Assembly: GCA_916048095.2 (NCBI GenBank)
Contig: OU696583.1
Span: 5,072,750-5,136,749, forward strand
Length of the DNA stretch: 64,000 nt
Source: Sacculina carcini
Lineage: Eukaryota; Arthropoda; Thecostraca; Sacculinidae
Reading direction: 5' to 3'
Positions 31,447 through 43,247 of this stretch are shown here, in pieces. How positions within the stretch are numbered: position 1 is the first letter of the stretch; each line of letters starts with the position of its first letter. The translations under genes were made by a program, and so were the position numbers. Under the pieces are notes generated by a model. The model was given only the letters and a program-made list of their open reading frames with translations. It was not told the origin of the DNA and did no database searches.

Positions 31447-32690
31447 TATGTTCCCAGTAGCATTTTACCCGCCCGTCGTGCGGAACAATTGAGGTGTAAA
31501 TATTGAGGACAATAAAGCCTTTCTATTCAGTATAGTGTAGCATTATTTAAACTGTACGCAATAAAACCGCACCATCCATGCTTGGAGCTAATATGATGCA
31601 TTCTTAATTGTGATTGGGCTTCAGTGTAATCGCAAGTGCGCATAATAGCTGTCAAATTGGCAATATGTCCTTTTGAATTTACACCGCCGTTACTTCCTTC
31701 AGATATACTTTGGAAAATTACAAATTTTACCGTATTGTAGAAAACAAAATTTCTAGCACGATGGTATAATTTATTTTAATCTTTGACAAGTAGTTACTGA
31801 GAAATAGGTAGAAAAATGAATAAATTTTAGTCGTCCGGTGTTCAAGTGCAATTTTGGATGTATTGGAGAATTTTGCCAATTTACACGTTTTTTGTATCGT
31901 TTTTGGGTATATATGAGATTTTGTCTTGTAGAACACAAAATTTTCTACACAATAGTCTAATTTTTATAGCTCTAACTTTACTGGTTAATGAGTAATAGAT
32001 AGCGGAATATTGTCCAAAATATTCGCGTTTTTCAGTACTAATTTTGCCTTTTTGACTTTGTCATTTTGAATTCACACCGCCGTAACTTTTTTCTAATACA
32101 CTCTGGAAAATTAAAATTTATACCGTGGTGTAGAAGAAAAAATTCCCAGCATGATGGTATTATTAATTTAGATGTGTGATATTAAGTTGCTGAGAAATAG
32201 AGAAAAAAGTAAAGAAAATCGGACGCGTTAAGTTTAAATATATTTTTGAATGTATATTGAAATTTTGCCATTTTTACATCTTTTATATTTAATTTTTGGA
32301 TATAAATAATAACCTATCTTGTAGAACGGAAAATTCTCTACACAGTGGTATAATCTGTATAGCTGTATCGTTGCGGGTTTATGAGGAGTAGATGGTAGAA
32401 TATTGTCGAAAATGCTCGCATTTTTCAGGTTTAATTTTGTCTTTTCACCGCTATAATTTTTTTTGTTTTATTTTTAAAATTTAAAATTTAGCCTATCTTG
32501 TAGACAAGAAAATTTCCAACTTGATAGTATAAATTGTTAGCGGGTACACCAAGTGGTGACCGAGTAGCTGCTGATAGAAAATGGACCAAGGAGGGTGGGA
32601 CACACAGACAGACAGACAGACACACAAACACAGATCTCTTTTATAGAGATCTCTCTTTTCTCTCACCACCGACACAAAAAAGGTCAAATT
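31447..32690. repeat. AT-rich repeat, copy 1 of a 1.1-kb family
   Basis: Contains alternating modules: ACACCGCCGT(A/T)ACTT..TGGAAAATTA..GATGGTAT (31682, 32077) and CTTGTAGAACACAAAATT..CTACACA (31925, 32320), about 400 bp per period. It ends in a (CAGA)n tract and CTCTTTTATA. A second copy with the same modules and ending is at 34370-35490. No coding sequence. The 31465 end carries a CCCGCCCGTCGTGCGG motif. Confidence 0.75.
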
Positions 32691-32831
32691 GATCATTTAT
32701 GTTCTATGTACTGATAATTTATGTTCTAATTTATTTATGGATTCTTGTTCCTGTGTTCGCCGTTTGTGGTTGTGTCTTCGTTCGCTCATTCGTGTTGTTA
32801 TCTGTGTGCCGATCTCGGCGTCTTTCCAACC

Positions 32832-34200
32832 ATGTCACCCTCTGCAGCCAGCGAGCGTGCGTGTAAGTGTAGCGAGCCGGTAGGGAATGCCTCTGTCATC
32901 GAGTGCGAGGGATGCGCCGGCATGTTCCACGTGTCGTGCGCCGCGCTGATCAACCCTGCGTATAAAGCTATACGCAGGCACAAGCTCTTCTGGCTGTGTG
33001 CAAAGTTTAAGGAGGAGTACCGCGCATCACGTCGCCCCTCACTCACCGTGGAGAGGGTCTGCGGTGATAGACAGCCGACTGGAGACATTCCGGGCCTCTC
33101 TCCTTCACGACATTCGTAAGGTGAAGCCCGTCGACACCTCTGCGCCCCCAACCTCTGTCTCAGAGCGCGACCAGCCCATGAATCATGCGTACGCTCTAGT
33201 GTTAAAGAGCAAGGGTGCGGAGCCGGTCAAGGCAGAGCGCGTGCAGTCGGCCCTCCGCACTGTACCGGTGACCAAGGATCGCCCATCAACATCTGGCGGC
33301 ATGGTACTGCACTGCTCCACCGAAGCCTCTGCGAACATGGCAGCCAAGTCTCTGAACGAGCACTTGGTTGACGAAGTGCATGTGGCAGTCACTGGCAATT
33401 CCGCCTCTCGTCTACCGAGGATCACTGTGGCGAACGTTCCATCCATGTCGCCGGAGGATTTCATCAGCTCTTTTCGGCTGATAAAACACCATCTTGCCAA
33501 CATCCTATTGTCGCAGATGAAGCTGCTGTTTCTGACGAAGCCCAAAGACGGCCGCACCAATGCCGTGCTCGTCGTGTCACCGGAGGTGCTCCACTAGATA
33601 CGTGTCGCTGGCAACATATTGTTTGTCGGATTGTGCGGCTACCCGGTCTATGATCGGTACTGGGTAACTCGAAGCTGGAAGTGCTCGGGTCTAGGCCGCA
33701 AATCTGACCGGTGCACAGCTGTATCGGCGACCTGCTGTCACTGTGCCGGCGATCACCTGACGTCAGCTTGTCCTGACAAATCCAAATCGAATTGCGCCAA
33801 CTGCGCCAAGCACAGTAGGTCTTCCAAACACTCATCTTTTTCCTCCAATTGTCCCTCCTTTCTCGCTGTCCAAAACTCTCTTCGTCAGCGTACCATCTCT
33901 TCCCCTACAAATATTCATGTATCTACCCCTTCTGCTGATGATCCTTCCTCTTCCAATTGACTAGGGCATCCGGTCTCTGCCTTGCAACTGCACCCACCAC
34001 TATCTTCGAATGCCTCGGTCTATTCTCATAGCAGTCTGGCGCCATCTGAATCAGTCTCTCCTACTTATTCTGACTCGCAATCCGTGAATATACGCTTTTA
34101 CGCTTAAACGCTTGGTCTTCTTAATATCCGTTCGGTTAGAAGCAAGGTTAATTTCATAGGTAATTTCAAGGTAATTTCAAGGCAATTTCAAGGTAAGTGG
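32832..34200 (+). pseudogene. LINE ORF1 with PHD-type zinc finger and zinc knuckles, plus start of ORF2
   Basis: Opens MSPSAASERACKCSEPVGNA, then a PHD-like cluster (C-x-C ... IECEGCAGMFHVSCA ... FWLC). A second frame from about 33180 holds a central RRM-like part (GGMVLHCSTEASANMAAKSL, PRITVANVPSMSPEDF). A third, from about 33600, holds zinc-knuckle motifs (CCHCAGDHLTSACPDK). Near 34110 the LLNIRSVRSKV start of a LINE endonuclease appears and then stops. PHD-plus-knuckle ORF1 is known from CR1/L2-like elements. There are two frameshifts and one stop, and ORF2 is lost. It lies between the two copies of the 1.1-kb AT-rich repeat. Confidence 0.8.
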
Positions 34201-34369
34201 TACTAATATATGTTTAACTATGTACTAAATAGCATGGTACAATCCTTTTTTCGATTTGTGTGTGTAAAGTGTAAAAAAACCCAAATAAACCAAAAAACAA
34301 TGGTTTTTTGGTTTTTTCTAAAAAAACATGTTTTTTTTTATAAAAAACGGTTTTTTTCAAACCCTGGTA

Positions 34370-35469
34370 TAAATTATAGCTTATCTTGTAGAACACAAAA
34401 TTCTCTACACAGTAGTATATTCCTGTGTAATCGCAAGTGCGTAAATTGTGATTGGACTCCAGTGAAATTGAATCAGTGTATATTCATGTGTAATCGCAAG
34501 TGCGCATAATAGCTGTCAAATTGGCAACATGACATTTTGAGTTTACACCGCCGTAACTTCCTTCAGATACACTTTGGAAAATTACAAAATATACCGTATT
34601 GTAAAATTTCTAGCACGATGGTATAATTTATTTAAATGTGTGACAAATATTTCTTGAGAAATAGGTAGAAAAATGAATTAATTTTAGTCACCCGGTGTTC
34701 AAGTGTAATTTTGGATGTATTTGAGAATTTTGTCAATTTTACACGTTTTTTGTATCATTTGTGGGTATAAATTATAACTTTTCGTGTAGAACACAAAATT
34801 ATCTACACAATAGTATAATTTTTATAGCTGTACCATTGCTGGTTTATGAGGAATAGATAGCGGAATATTGACAAAAATATTCACGTTTTTTGTGCTAATT
34901 TTGCCTTTTTGACTTTGTCATTTACACTTCACACCGCCGTAAATTTTTAATACACTTTAGAAAATTAAAAAGTATACCGTGTTGTAGAAAACAAAATTCC
35001 CAGCATGATGGTATTATTTATTTAGATGTGTGATAATTAGTGTTTGAGAAATAGAGAAAAAAAGTATAGAAAATCGGATGCGTGGAGTTTAAATATAATT
35101 TTGAATGTAGATTCAATTTTTTCCCATTTTACATGTTTTATATTCAATGTTTGGGTATGAATTATAGTTTGTTGAGTAGAACAGAAAATTTTCTACACAG
35201 TGGTATAATTTATATAATTTTTATTTAATTCAGAATATTGACCAAAATTTTCGCATTTTCAGGGTTCATTTTGTCTTTTCATCGCTATAACTTTTTTTGG
35301 TTTCATTTTCAAAATTAAAAATTTTGCCTACAGTGTAGACAAGAAAATTTCCAACGTGATGGTATAAATTTTTAACGGGTACGCTAAGTGATGCTCAAGT
35401 AGCAGCTGATAGAAAATGGACCAAGAAGTGTGGGACAGACAGACAGACACACACACAGACACACACACA

Positions 35470-35490
<21 letters not shown>
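34370..35490. repeat. AT-rich repeat, copy 2 of the 1.1-kb family
   Basis: Same module order as 31600-32690 (ACACCGCCGTAA at 34548 and 34932; CTACACA modules at 34405, 34803, 35200), ending GGGACAGACAGACAGAC then TTTCTTTTATAT and running into a (TA)n tract. Confidence 0.75.
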
Positions 35491-35640
<150 letters not shown>

Positions 35641-35652
35641 GTTGAACACCAG

Positions 35653-35918
35653 TGGCATGTTTGGCGGACATAATAGACGAACAGTTGCGTGTCGCGCCAT
35701 CAACCAAGACTGTCAACACTGCCGTGCCAGTGGTCGCCACAGAGGTGCTGTCATCTCTTGGTGCAACTGACAATATCAGTGGCGGCGGAGCGTGGCGACG
35801 CGGCGGCGCCGAATGTGGCGTAGATGGTGTGGCATCCCTGGTCGATATTATAAATGAGCAGCGGCGCAGCAATGAAGCGGCCCGACAGAGACGCAATAAA
35901 AGTCTTCATCTGATTCAA
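35653..35918 (+). CDS. IBTK: IBTK exon: conserved C-terminal SL-DII motif region
   Basis: Translation has [15 protein letters not shown], a Gly-rich stretch, then [20 protein letters not shown] and [12 protein letters not shown] proteins end with a SFRDFLLEE motif and later an ASIVEEELQQE...KPLALIQ motif; both are mirrored here. The phases fit (in 1, out 0) and the next exon continues with IEE as in IBTK (LIQIEEHAIQ). Donor CAA/GTAACG. The intron that follows is 17.7 kb. Confidence 0.9.
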
Positions 35919-36232
35919 GTAACGTATTTTCCTGTTGTTCCATGTGTTTTTACTTTAGTTGGTGCTGTTCCTTTCCGGTGATTTCTTTTCTGCTCTTTTT
36001 CTTGTTGGCTTCCATTCGTTTACTGCTTGTTTTGATATTGGTTTGTAATCGTTCTGTATCATATTTGCCCCAGTAATGTTCGGTTCATTTTGTCCCTTCT
36101 TTTTGCCGATTTTCCTTTGTAGTGATCACCAGTTATATTTATCTTTAAATTGCATGTAAATTTCTGTATTAATTGTAAATTTCATATATCCGGGTACAGT
36201 CTTTATCATACTTGTAATATGTTTAGCCATTT
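35919..36232. other. intronic, nothing recognised
   Basis: T-rich sequence without recognisable coding or repeat structure. Confidence 0.4.
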
Positions 36233-36850
36233 GTGCGCAGTGACAAACGTGCACATCCTGGTTCGCTGCGACCTGCTGGGCCTAACTACTATCTTTCTGC
36301 GGGTTTCTGCGGGGTAAAGGTTGTATCTTATCTTCCAACGACTCTCTTTCTGCTCTTTCTCACCGGCTCACTGTATATTATCACTTGGAACATCCTCACA
36401 ATGCAGCGCCAAATTCGCAGCAACTTCGCCACTACGTCAGTTGCGGGTGTACTGATCCTTTTTGTCAGCGGTGTCTTCACTCTGCTCTCATCAGGTTACG
36501 CATCGGCCACACACAGTGGCCGATGCGTAACCTGTGTGGCTCACGCACAGTCACATTTTCCGCAGGTCTTCTCCGGATGAGTGCTCCCGGTGCCGCATTC
36601 GTCTTAACGTAGAGCACATCCTCCTGCATTGCTCAAAATACACCCTTCATCGACAAGCTCTAATATCGGGCCCGACACACAACGCCGCTTTATCTCTTGA
36701 TAACCTTTTGTATAATCCTCAGCTCGTACCACTGCTTTTGACGCCGCTTTATCTCTTGATGACCTTTTGTATAATCCTCAGCTCGTACCACTGCTATTGA
36801 AGTTCATCATCGACATTTATCTGTATGAAAACGTATAACATAGTTACTTG
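36233..36850 (+). pseudogene. LINE fragments: 5' endonuclease trace and C-terminal zinc motif
   Basis: Near 36385 a frame reads YIITWNILTMQRQ-like text, as at the start of a LINE endonuclease. From about 36490 the text RLRIGHTQWPMRNL then DECSRCRIRLNVEHILLHCSKY matches the C-terminal C-x2-C...H-x4-C end of I/Jockey-type ORF2. The body between is deleted. A perfect hairpin lies exactly at the join (36494-36534), and a 58-bp tandem duplication follows (about 36680-36796). Confidence 0.6.
36494..36534. repeat. perfect 18-bp inverted repeat with 5-nt loop
   Basis: AGGTTACGCATCGGCCAC, loop ACACA, then its exact reverse complement. It lies inside a LINE C-terminal fragment where only one arm belongs to the LINE text. 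Confidence 0.9.
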
Positions 36851-37250
36851 AGTAAAATTGATTTCATTAGCTATCATTTAAGTATTGTTCTATTCCTAGG
36901 ACCAACACAAGTAGCAATTATCTAAGGTGCTTGTGTGACAACAAAGTTGCATTGTGTGATCCCTGCATCTGAGCCTAACCTGTGCTATATGCAGTAACCA
37001 ATAACAACAACAACAACTGGGCCTAACATAGGTGATCGCTTCGAGATCCTTAGTTGCACTGTTTGGAGATATGTTTTAGGGTTAGGTCGGGGGTTTATTG
37101 GGCAAGGATTTTTGTTTGGCTTTGTTTGTATTTGTGAGGAATTGTGGTCACCATTTTGAACATCTTTTTTTAGCTACATCTGAATTATCTGGGGTTATTT
37201 GATCATGTACACGAGGCACGTTGTACAATGGTGTGGCGTCTGTGCCATCG
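36851..37250. other. non-coding; (CAA)n-type tail of a LINE near 37000
   Basis: AATAACAACAACAACAAC at about 36998-37016 resembles the CAA-type tail of the LINE that ends at 43247. Otherwise I recognise nothing. Confidence 0.4.
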
Positions 37251-37264
37251 CGTCGGGGTCACCA
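37251..37264 (-). promoter_or_regulatory. tRNA-Trp primer-binding site, minus strand
   Basis: The minus strand reads TGGTGACCCCGACG, a 14-nt match to the tRNA-Trp 3' end. An LTR of a minus-strand element would then lie at 37265 and beyond; I could not find its partner. No Gag is seen to the left. Confidence 0.55.
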
Positions 37265-37925
37265 AAATTTTGTTGCGCTCCCTAATCTGACGGACCACAA
37301 CACAATACTCGTATATCTATTTACAAGATATCACAGTACATTCAGAGTCGGTTACTTACAGTGGCGAAATATTTATGTACATTGGCGGCAACAAAACAAT
37401 GAGTTTAGACTGAAACCTGCGAACGACGATACAGGTCCAGTGATGCACAACAAGAAAGATGTATGATCGCACGAAAGGGCGAACACAAACGCGAGCAACA
37501 GGGTGAGCAGCAGGGTGGACTCTGTTCACTGTCTGCCAGGGAAGAGTGTCTGTGACGGCATTATATACACCGCTGGTGTGTGTGGTTGGGAATGTGTGTG
37601 TATGCGCGTATGTCATCGCCTTGTGTTTTGGGCACACGGATGTCGACCAGATGTTGCCCTCGATGCTGATTCATCCCTAGGTGGTGATGTGGTAAGGCGG
37701 ATGCGAACCAGATGTTGGCCCTGACGCTGAAGAGGGTTGGTGCGCGCTGACTGGTGTTTGTACGTGGTGTATGGGCAAATGTTGTTGACCTACATTTGCG
37801 CAGACGCCACAATGAGCGGGTCAAGGAGGGGTGGGCCTGACCCCTTCTTATTGGATCAAATGAATATGAAAAAGGATATTTCCTAGTGGTCTCACCACAT
37901 GAAGGGGAAAATGTCAAAAGAGGGT
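37265..37925. other. possible minus-strand LTR of unknown extent
   Basis: Follows the primer-binding site at 37251-37264. It contains short GTGTGT patches but no coding similarity that I recognise. Confidence 0.25.
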
Positions 37926-37929
37926 GGCC

Positions 37930-38800
37930 CTGGATTGAGTCTTCGTTCAGACACATTCTGGAGGAGAAAGCAGAATAAGTAACCATCCTAAGAAATAACT
38001 CACTCTGGGTGAAAACGAAAAACATTGCACAGACTGAAAAATCACTGAAAACTGAAAAATTCGGTGACATCCCAGCAACAATCAGCCTGCATCGGCAGCT
38101 GAATTTTTCAAGAGGTTCGATCTTCGTTCTAGACTTATCTGGGAGCTTACTGAGGAACCTGAGCAGTGGTTGGCTCCTCTACATGTCGTTAAGGTCGCGG
38201 TCGGCCGGCCCCACGTGATGGAAGAACATCCATCTTATTTCTCAAATTCGACTTACTCTCATGTCCGACACATCTCAAATTCGACTACACTCGCCACGAA
38301 GTAAGACCATGGATACTAAAACCACGAGCTTGTACAAACTGTGGTGGTTTTGATCACATAAAGACCAAGTGCACAAAGGAGACATTGTGTCTCAACTGTG
38401 GATCAAGACCTCATAGTGAGGAATGTAGTCCCCACTGCATAAACTGATTTGGTGACCGCCACACAACATCTGAAACATGTGTAAAATATCAGAATGAAAA
38501 AAATTCTTCGAATTCAGCACAGAGAAAAAATATCATCAGAGGGCCAGACAAGAGTACAACAAACAAACAACATCAATGACCTTCTCGAATGCGACTCAAG
38601 AAAACCTTGAAACAACTTATCAACTCACAACAAAGAACATTCAGCAACAACTCACTAAATCTCAATGTCAATTTTTTTTATCTGAAAACACAAATATTAT
38701 CACTGACTGAAACTGTCACTCAGCTGATCACATCGATCCCTGCCATCATCCAAGAAATGTTGTCTGCCAAACATAAATTAAATGGCCAACCAACACCATG
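37930..38800 (+). pseudogene. LINE ORF1 with three CCHC-like knuckles
   Basis: Frames from about 38009 read KFGDIPATISLHRQLNFSRG. After frameshifts comes a zinc cluster at about 38325-38490: ACTNCGGFDHIKTKC, LCLNCGSRPHSEEC, CIN-FGDRHTTSETC. The spacing of three knuckles is that of I/Jockey-like ORF1. A Gln/Asn-rich tail follows (38589-38800). It ends where gypsy integrase begins. This ORF1 is not the same family as the one at 5294, although both sit directly left of the same gypsy segment. Confidence 0.72.
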
Positions 38801-40060
38801 TGAAAATATTCCCAACGCTCTTGAACACCGACGAAACAACACAGGCAATTTTGTCGCAGCTGAAACCATTCAATCTCAGCGGTGAGTATCTACTATATTG
38901 CGACACATCAACCGCACAACCTAGACCTTTTGTACCCGCAGCTCTCAGACATCAAATTTTTCAGCATCTACACAACCTTTCACATCCCGGTATGCAGGGC
39001 AGCATAAAACTGATAAAAGGATATTTATGGCCTTCTCTGGAGAGAGATATCAAGTCCTGGATCAGGTCGTGTCTCGGCTGTCAACAGGTCGGTTCGAAAC
39101 GGTGCACCTCAATCTCGTTGGCCCTCTACCGCCGAAGATTATACCGGGCGCCCTTTCGCCAACCCGCTCCGTTATGTGCTGACCTGCATCGACCGCACGG
39201 CCAAATGGATCGAAGTTGTGCCTCTGGCCGACATCACCGCCCAAGCTGTATCGTGCGCTTTTATCGATACATGGATTTCCCGATTTTGCGTTCCAATTCA
39301 CGTCGTCATCGATGGAGGACGCCAATTTGAAGCCGAGCTCTTCAACCAGCTGGCCAAGGTGATTGAGCGTCGTCACCGAGTACTCAAAACTGCTCTCATG
39401 GCGCGTCGACAGGACTGGTTAGCTGATCTGTCTGTCATCCTAATGGGCATACGAATGCTACCAATTGAAGCTGGCATTTCACCATTCAGTGCCGTGACGG
39501 GTGCTACACTGCTGTGTCCGCGTGTCATCGCAGATCCCACTGCTTCTACCACGGTTGAACATTCATTTGTTCCAGATCTTGCCTAGCGGATGAATCGATT
39601 TTTTACGTCTCTCTGAGGGACCATCAGGCATGTACCACTGCGAAACCATCAGGCATGTACCACCGGAGCTCGATCAAGGCACGCACGTTTGGGTGCTTGT
39701 AGATGGTGTGCGACACTCTCTAGAGGCTCGTTCACGGCCCGTTTCACGTGCTCCATCGCGGTCCTGCTCTCTTCACAATAGAGCTGCCGATCGGCTCTAC
39801 AGACACGGTGCTCATCGCCTGACTGAAGCCAGCTGTACTGCGCGAGTCATCGCCACAAACGACGGTAACACGGCGGCCACCTCGATCAGTTGCCACCCAC
39901 GTTCCGCCAGTTGTCACTTCAGCCACTCCAAATCCTGCTGTTTCCAGCTCGCCGGGACGTCAAGATCCGCGCGGTAGCAGACAGACTTCACATAATCACC
40001 GAAGTCAACCTACCAAGACGCGTGCCGGCTGTATCGTCAAATTCAATGCGAAACCTGATT
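38800..40060 (+). pseudogene. Ty3/gypsy RNase H-integrase linker and integrase, copy 2
   Basis: Starts further upstream than copy 1: STAQPRPFVPAALRHQIFQH then LHNLSHPGMQGSIKLI supplies the HHCC histidines, followed by SWIRSCLGCQQ. About 55 bp present in copy 1 after QQV are missing here; the gap lies between two CAGGTC repeats. The core continues as in copy 1 (CIDRTAKWIEVVPL; VVIDGGRQFE). From 38991 to about 42535 it is nearly identical to 6071-9640. Confidence 0.85.
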
Positions 40061-40644
40061 ATTACTATTTCCGACATTCCTCTTGGTAAATATTTACTAT
40101 TACGATTTTATATTTCATCTAGCGTATTCCTTTGATTTCATCACATCAAGGTTACGTATTTTCACATACGTTAAGTGCAATTTGTTGTGTGCAAGTGTAG
40201 TGACACACTTTTGAATCGTGTATATTCATTCATATGTCGCATGAAGAGCGTCGCTTTGTGTGTTGTCGAATATAATTATTTCTGTTCGTGATAATCGTTT
40301 ACATCGTTTTCTATTATTGTATTATTTCACAAAATGTTAATTAGCTCCTAGATTTGCGCCCGAGTTTAATTACTTTTTATGTTCATGTGTTGAATGTCTG
40401 TGTTGGACATGTATGACGCAGAGATATAAATGTCTCGGGCAAGGACCTCGTGTTACGTCTTCATTTTGGAACAATTTTGTTCTTTCTGTGGAATATTGAC
40501 GTTTGGTGTTGTGTATACGCATTTATTTGTTTTTTGTACGCTTGTGATATAAATCATGGGTTCATACTGAGTTTTTATTCGTCATCGAGTTTTTTGGACC
40601 TAAGCTTTTATCATTTTTCCGATAACCCATAAACGTCATATTTT
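40061..40644 (+). mobile_element. probable gypsy LTR / leader, copy 2
   Basis: Counterpart of 7191-7776, nearly identical, with a 5-bp length difference near 40390. It sits between integrase and the primer-binding site. Confidence 0.6.
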
Positions 40645-40662
40645 TGGTGACCCCGACGTGAT
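40645..40662 (+). promoter_or_regulatory. tRNA-Trp primer-binding site
   Basis: 18-nt perfect complement of the tRNA-Trp 3' end, 6 bp before the Gag ATG. Confidence 0.85.
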
Positions 40663-40668
40663 TTAAGC

Positions 40669-41413
40669 ATGGGTTATGAGGAGGATGATTCTGTTCAGAA
40701 ACCGAGCTCACCGCCCACGGCGGCGTGTCAGGATGTTCGTCCGATGACATCGTTCAAATTGACACCTTTCGCGCCGGGGGAACCTGAGTTGTGGTTAGCT
40801 CAGGTCAATTGTGCATTTGCGGTAGCGGGCATAACATCAGACACCACCAAGTTCCAATTCTTAGTCGCAGGATTACCAATTCCAGTCGCCAGCCAGTTGA
40901 GAGATCTCATAATAGCTCCCCCTAAGTTTGAGGCTTTGTGCGTTGGCCTTTGCACCAGACTAGCCCATACGAGAGCCGAGCGGTTGAGTGCTTTACTGTG
41001 AAACCAGCACCTTGGTGATCAGCTGCCTTCCCAGCTGCTCCGTCGCATGAATTGTCTTCAGCCGGTGATAATCACACCGACACTGGTTTACTTCGTACAT
41101 TGTTCTTCCAGCGTTTACCAACACAGGTACGTGCTGCCATTTCTTTGTTGTCGGATTCCGCCACCTTGGAAGAACTCGCTCAGGCTGCAGACCGTTTCAT
41201 GGAGGCTACCAAAGGCGAGTCTCCACTGATACCTGCTTCTCCTTCATCCATGTGTGCTGTGACTCAGCTACAACCTACTGATGCAGGGGAGGAGCTTCTC
41301 ACTGCCGTGTCGAAGCTCACGGCGGCCGTGACAAAGATGTCTGAGCAGCAAACTGCTTATTTCAACACGGGCTGTCGTCCGAGGAGAAGTCGTACCCGCT
41401 CAGAGTCTCGACC
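40669..41413 (+). pseudogene. Ty3/gypsy Gag, copy 2, broken by stop and LINE
   Basis: Same Gag as 7801 but with TGA after LSALL (40999-41001; copy 1 has CGA) and 7 bp missing at 41047, where copy 1 has a GCATGAA tandem pair. At 41426 the LINE begins. After the LINE, Gag resumes at 43248 with a zinc-knuckle-like LCWYHRRWG segment and then protease. Confidence 0.88.
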
Positions 41414-41425
41414 ACAAGTCGTTTC

Positions 41426-43247
41426 GTGCGGATTTCGCCAGGGTCGCTCAACGTTAGACCACTTGGTGACCATTGACTCTCGCGTACGTGAAAGTTTCAC
41501 GCGAGGTCACCATGTCGGGGCGATATTCTTTGACATCGAAAAGGCATATGACACCACATGGCGACATGGTATTCTTCGCAAACTGCATCACTGTGGTGTC
41601 AGAGGCAACATGGGGAGGTTCTTACACAATTTCCTTTTGCACCGCACATTCTGTGTGCGTGTGGGAAACTCCCTGTCTCGTTCGTTCGATCATGCAGAAG
41701 GCGTTCCACAGGGTAGTGTGCTCAGCGTGGCCCTTTTTGCCATAATGATCAACGACATTGACAATCATTTGCCTCCCTCGATTGGACGGTCTCTATATGT
41801 GGACGATTTCGGCATATGGTGTTCTTCCCGCAGCACTGTTGCTGTCCAGCGTCAACTGCAGCTGGCGGTGAATAAAATAGAGACTTGGGGAACGCGTAAC
41901 GGCTTCCGCTTCTCGACGTCCAAAACGGTCGGTGTACACTTCTGCCGCCGTCGAGGTGCCTGCCCTGACATGGAAGTGGAATTGTACGGCAGTGCTGTCT
42001 CATTCCAACGCACGGTTTGGTTTTTAGGGGTCGCGTTGGACTCGTGCTTGACCTACACCGACCATATTTCACAGCTGAGAACTACATGTCTAAAGGTACT
42101 GAATGTGCTGAAGACTGTTTCCCGCATGCGGTGTGGAGCAGATCGACAGTCCCTTCTCCTTCTGTACCGCTCGTTAGTCAGGTCGCGTCTCGATTACGCA
42201 AGCATCGTATATGATCTGGCTTCGGAGTCAGCAAAAAGCCGTTTGAATGTTGTACACCACGCAGGGATACGCATTGCCACCGGCGCCTTTCGCACGTCGC
42301 CAATCGTCAGCCTCCTCGTTGAGGCTGATGAGGCTCCGCTGGCACTCCGTCGTGAAGAGCTGGGCATGCGTTATTCTTGCAAGCTGGCAAGCACCCATGA
42401 AAACCCCGCGTATGACGTAGTATTTTCCCAGCATGTGCCTGAGCAGCATCACCTTCCAGGACCTCAGTGTTCTGTGATGTTTTGCAGCAAAATGAAGGCA
42501 CTGCTGGAGTCATGCGGGATGGGGCAATCGTGTAAGGTTCTGCTGGATTCCGGCCCATATTGGTATTTTGGGCAATGAGCGAGCTGACAGAGCCGCAAAA
42601 AGAGCTGCTGAACGAGACTTGTATTCATTTTATTTTAACTTTCCCATTCCGTATTCGGACTTTTATCCTATTATACATCGTTTCATCCGTTCTCGCTGGC
42701 AGCTCTCCTGAGACGAATGTGGTTCTAACAAATTAAAAGCAGTGAAGCCCGAAATCGGACATTGGATGTGCTCTTGTCGCCGGAAGAGGTCCGAGGAAGT
42801 GGCGCTCTGTCGTCTGCTTGTGGGTCACACGTACGACACGCATCGCCATCTTCTACTCGGACAACCTGAACCCAGGTGCAGCGCATGTAATGCACGTCTC
42901 TCCGTGCAACACATCCTGGTGGAATGTCCAGCATTCTCAGAGGCGCGTCAACATTTTCTTGGATCCGTTCGGACTATTGACGAGGTTCATGGACAGGAGC
43001 AATCGGCGGTCATTGAGGGCCGCATTTTTTAATTTTTACGGCTTTTGCCTTTTATAATTATTTATTGATTTTTATTCTTCTGACTTTCATATTCATATCA
43101 CTCACCCTCACGTATATTTATTTCATCGCTCCATTACGTCCATTACATTCATATGCATAGTTTTAGTTTAATTTAGACAGACTGGGGGGTGCCATATGGT
43201 CCTAGAGGCCGGTGCACCCCTAAAACTCAATAAACTACAACAACAAC
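41426..43247 (+). mobile_element. 5'-truncated I/Jockey-type LINE inserted in gypsy gag
   Basis: Flanked by ACAAGTCGTTTC at 41414-41425 and 43248-43259, a 12-bp target duplication. Coding text: RT palm FFDIEKAYDT, GVPQGSVLSVALF, YVDDFG; thumb; then RNase H end (ILGNERADRAAKRA in a shifted frame near 42560) and C-terminal zinc motif CSACNARLSVQHILVECPAF. The 3' end is GGTGCACCCCTAAAACTCAATAAACTA plus (CAA)n. The open frame from 41052 to 42578 joins Gag to RT as in copy 1. RNase H and an RT that retains YVDD place it in the I/Jockey group. Confidence 0.93.

Noticed and set aside
34280-34380. hAT-like terminus (TTTTTTCAAACCCTGG)
   Set aside because: No matching inverted end or 8-bp duplication found; homopolymer-rich sequence makes the likeness weak.
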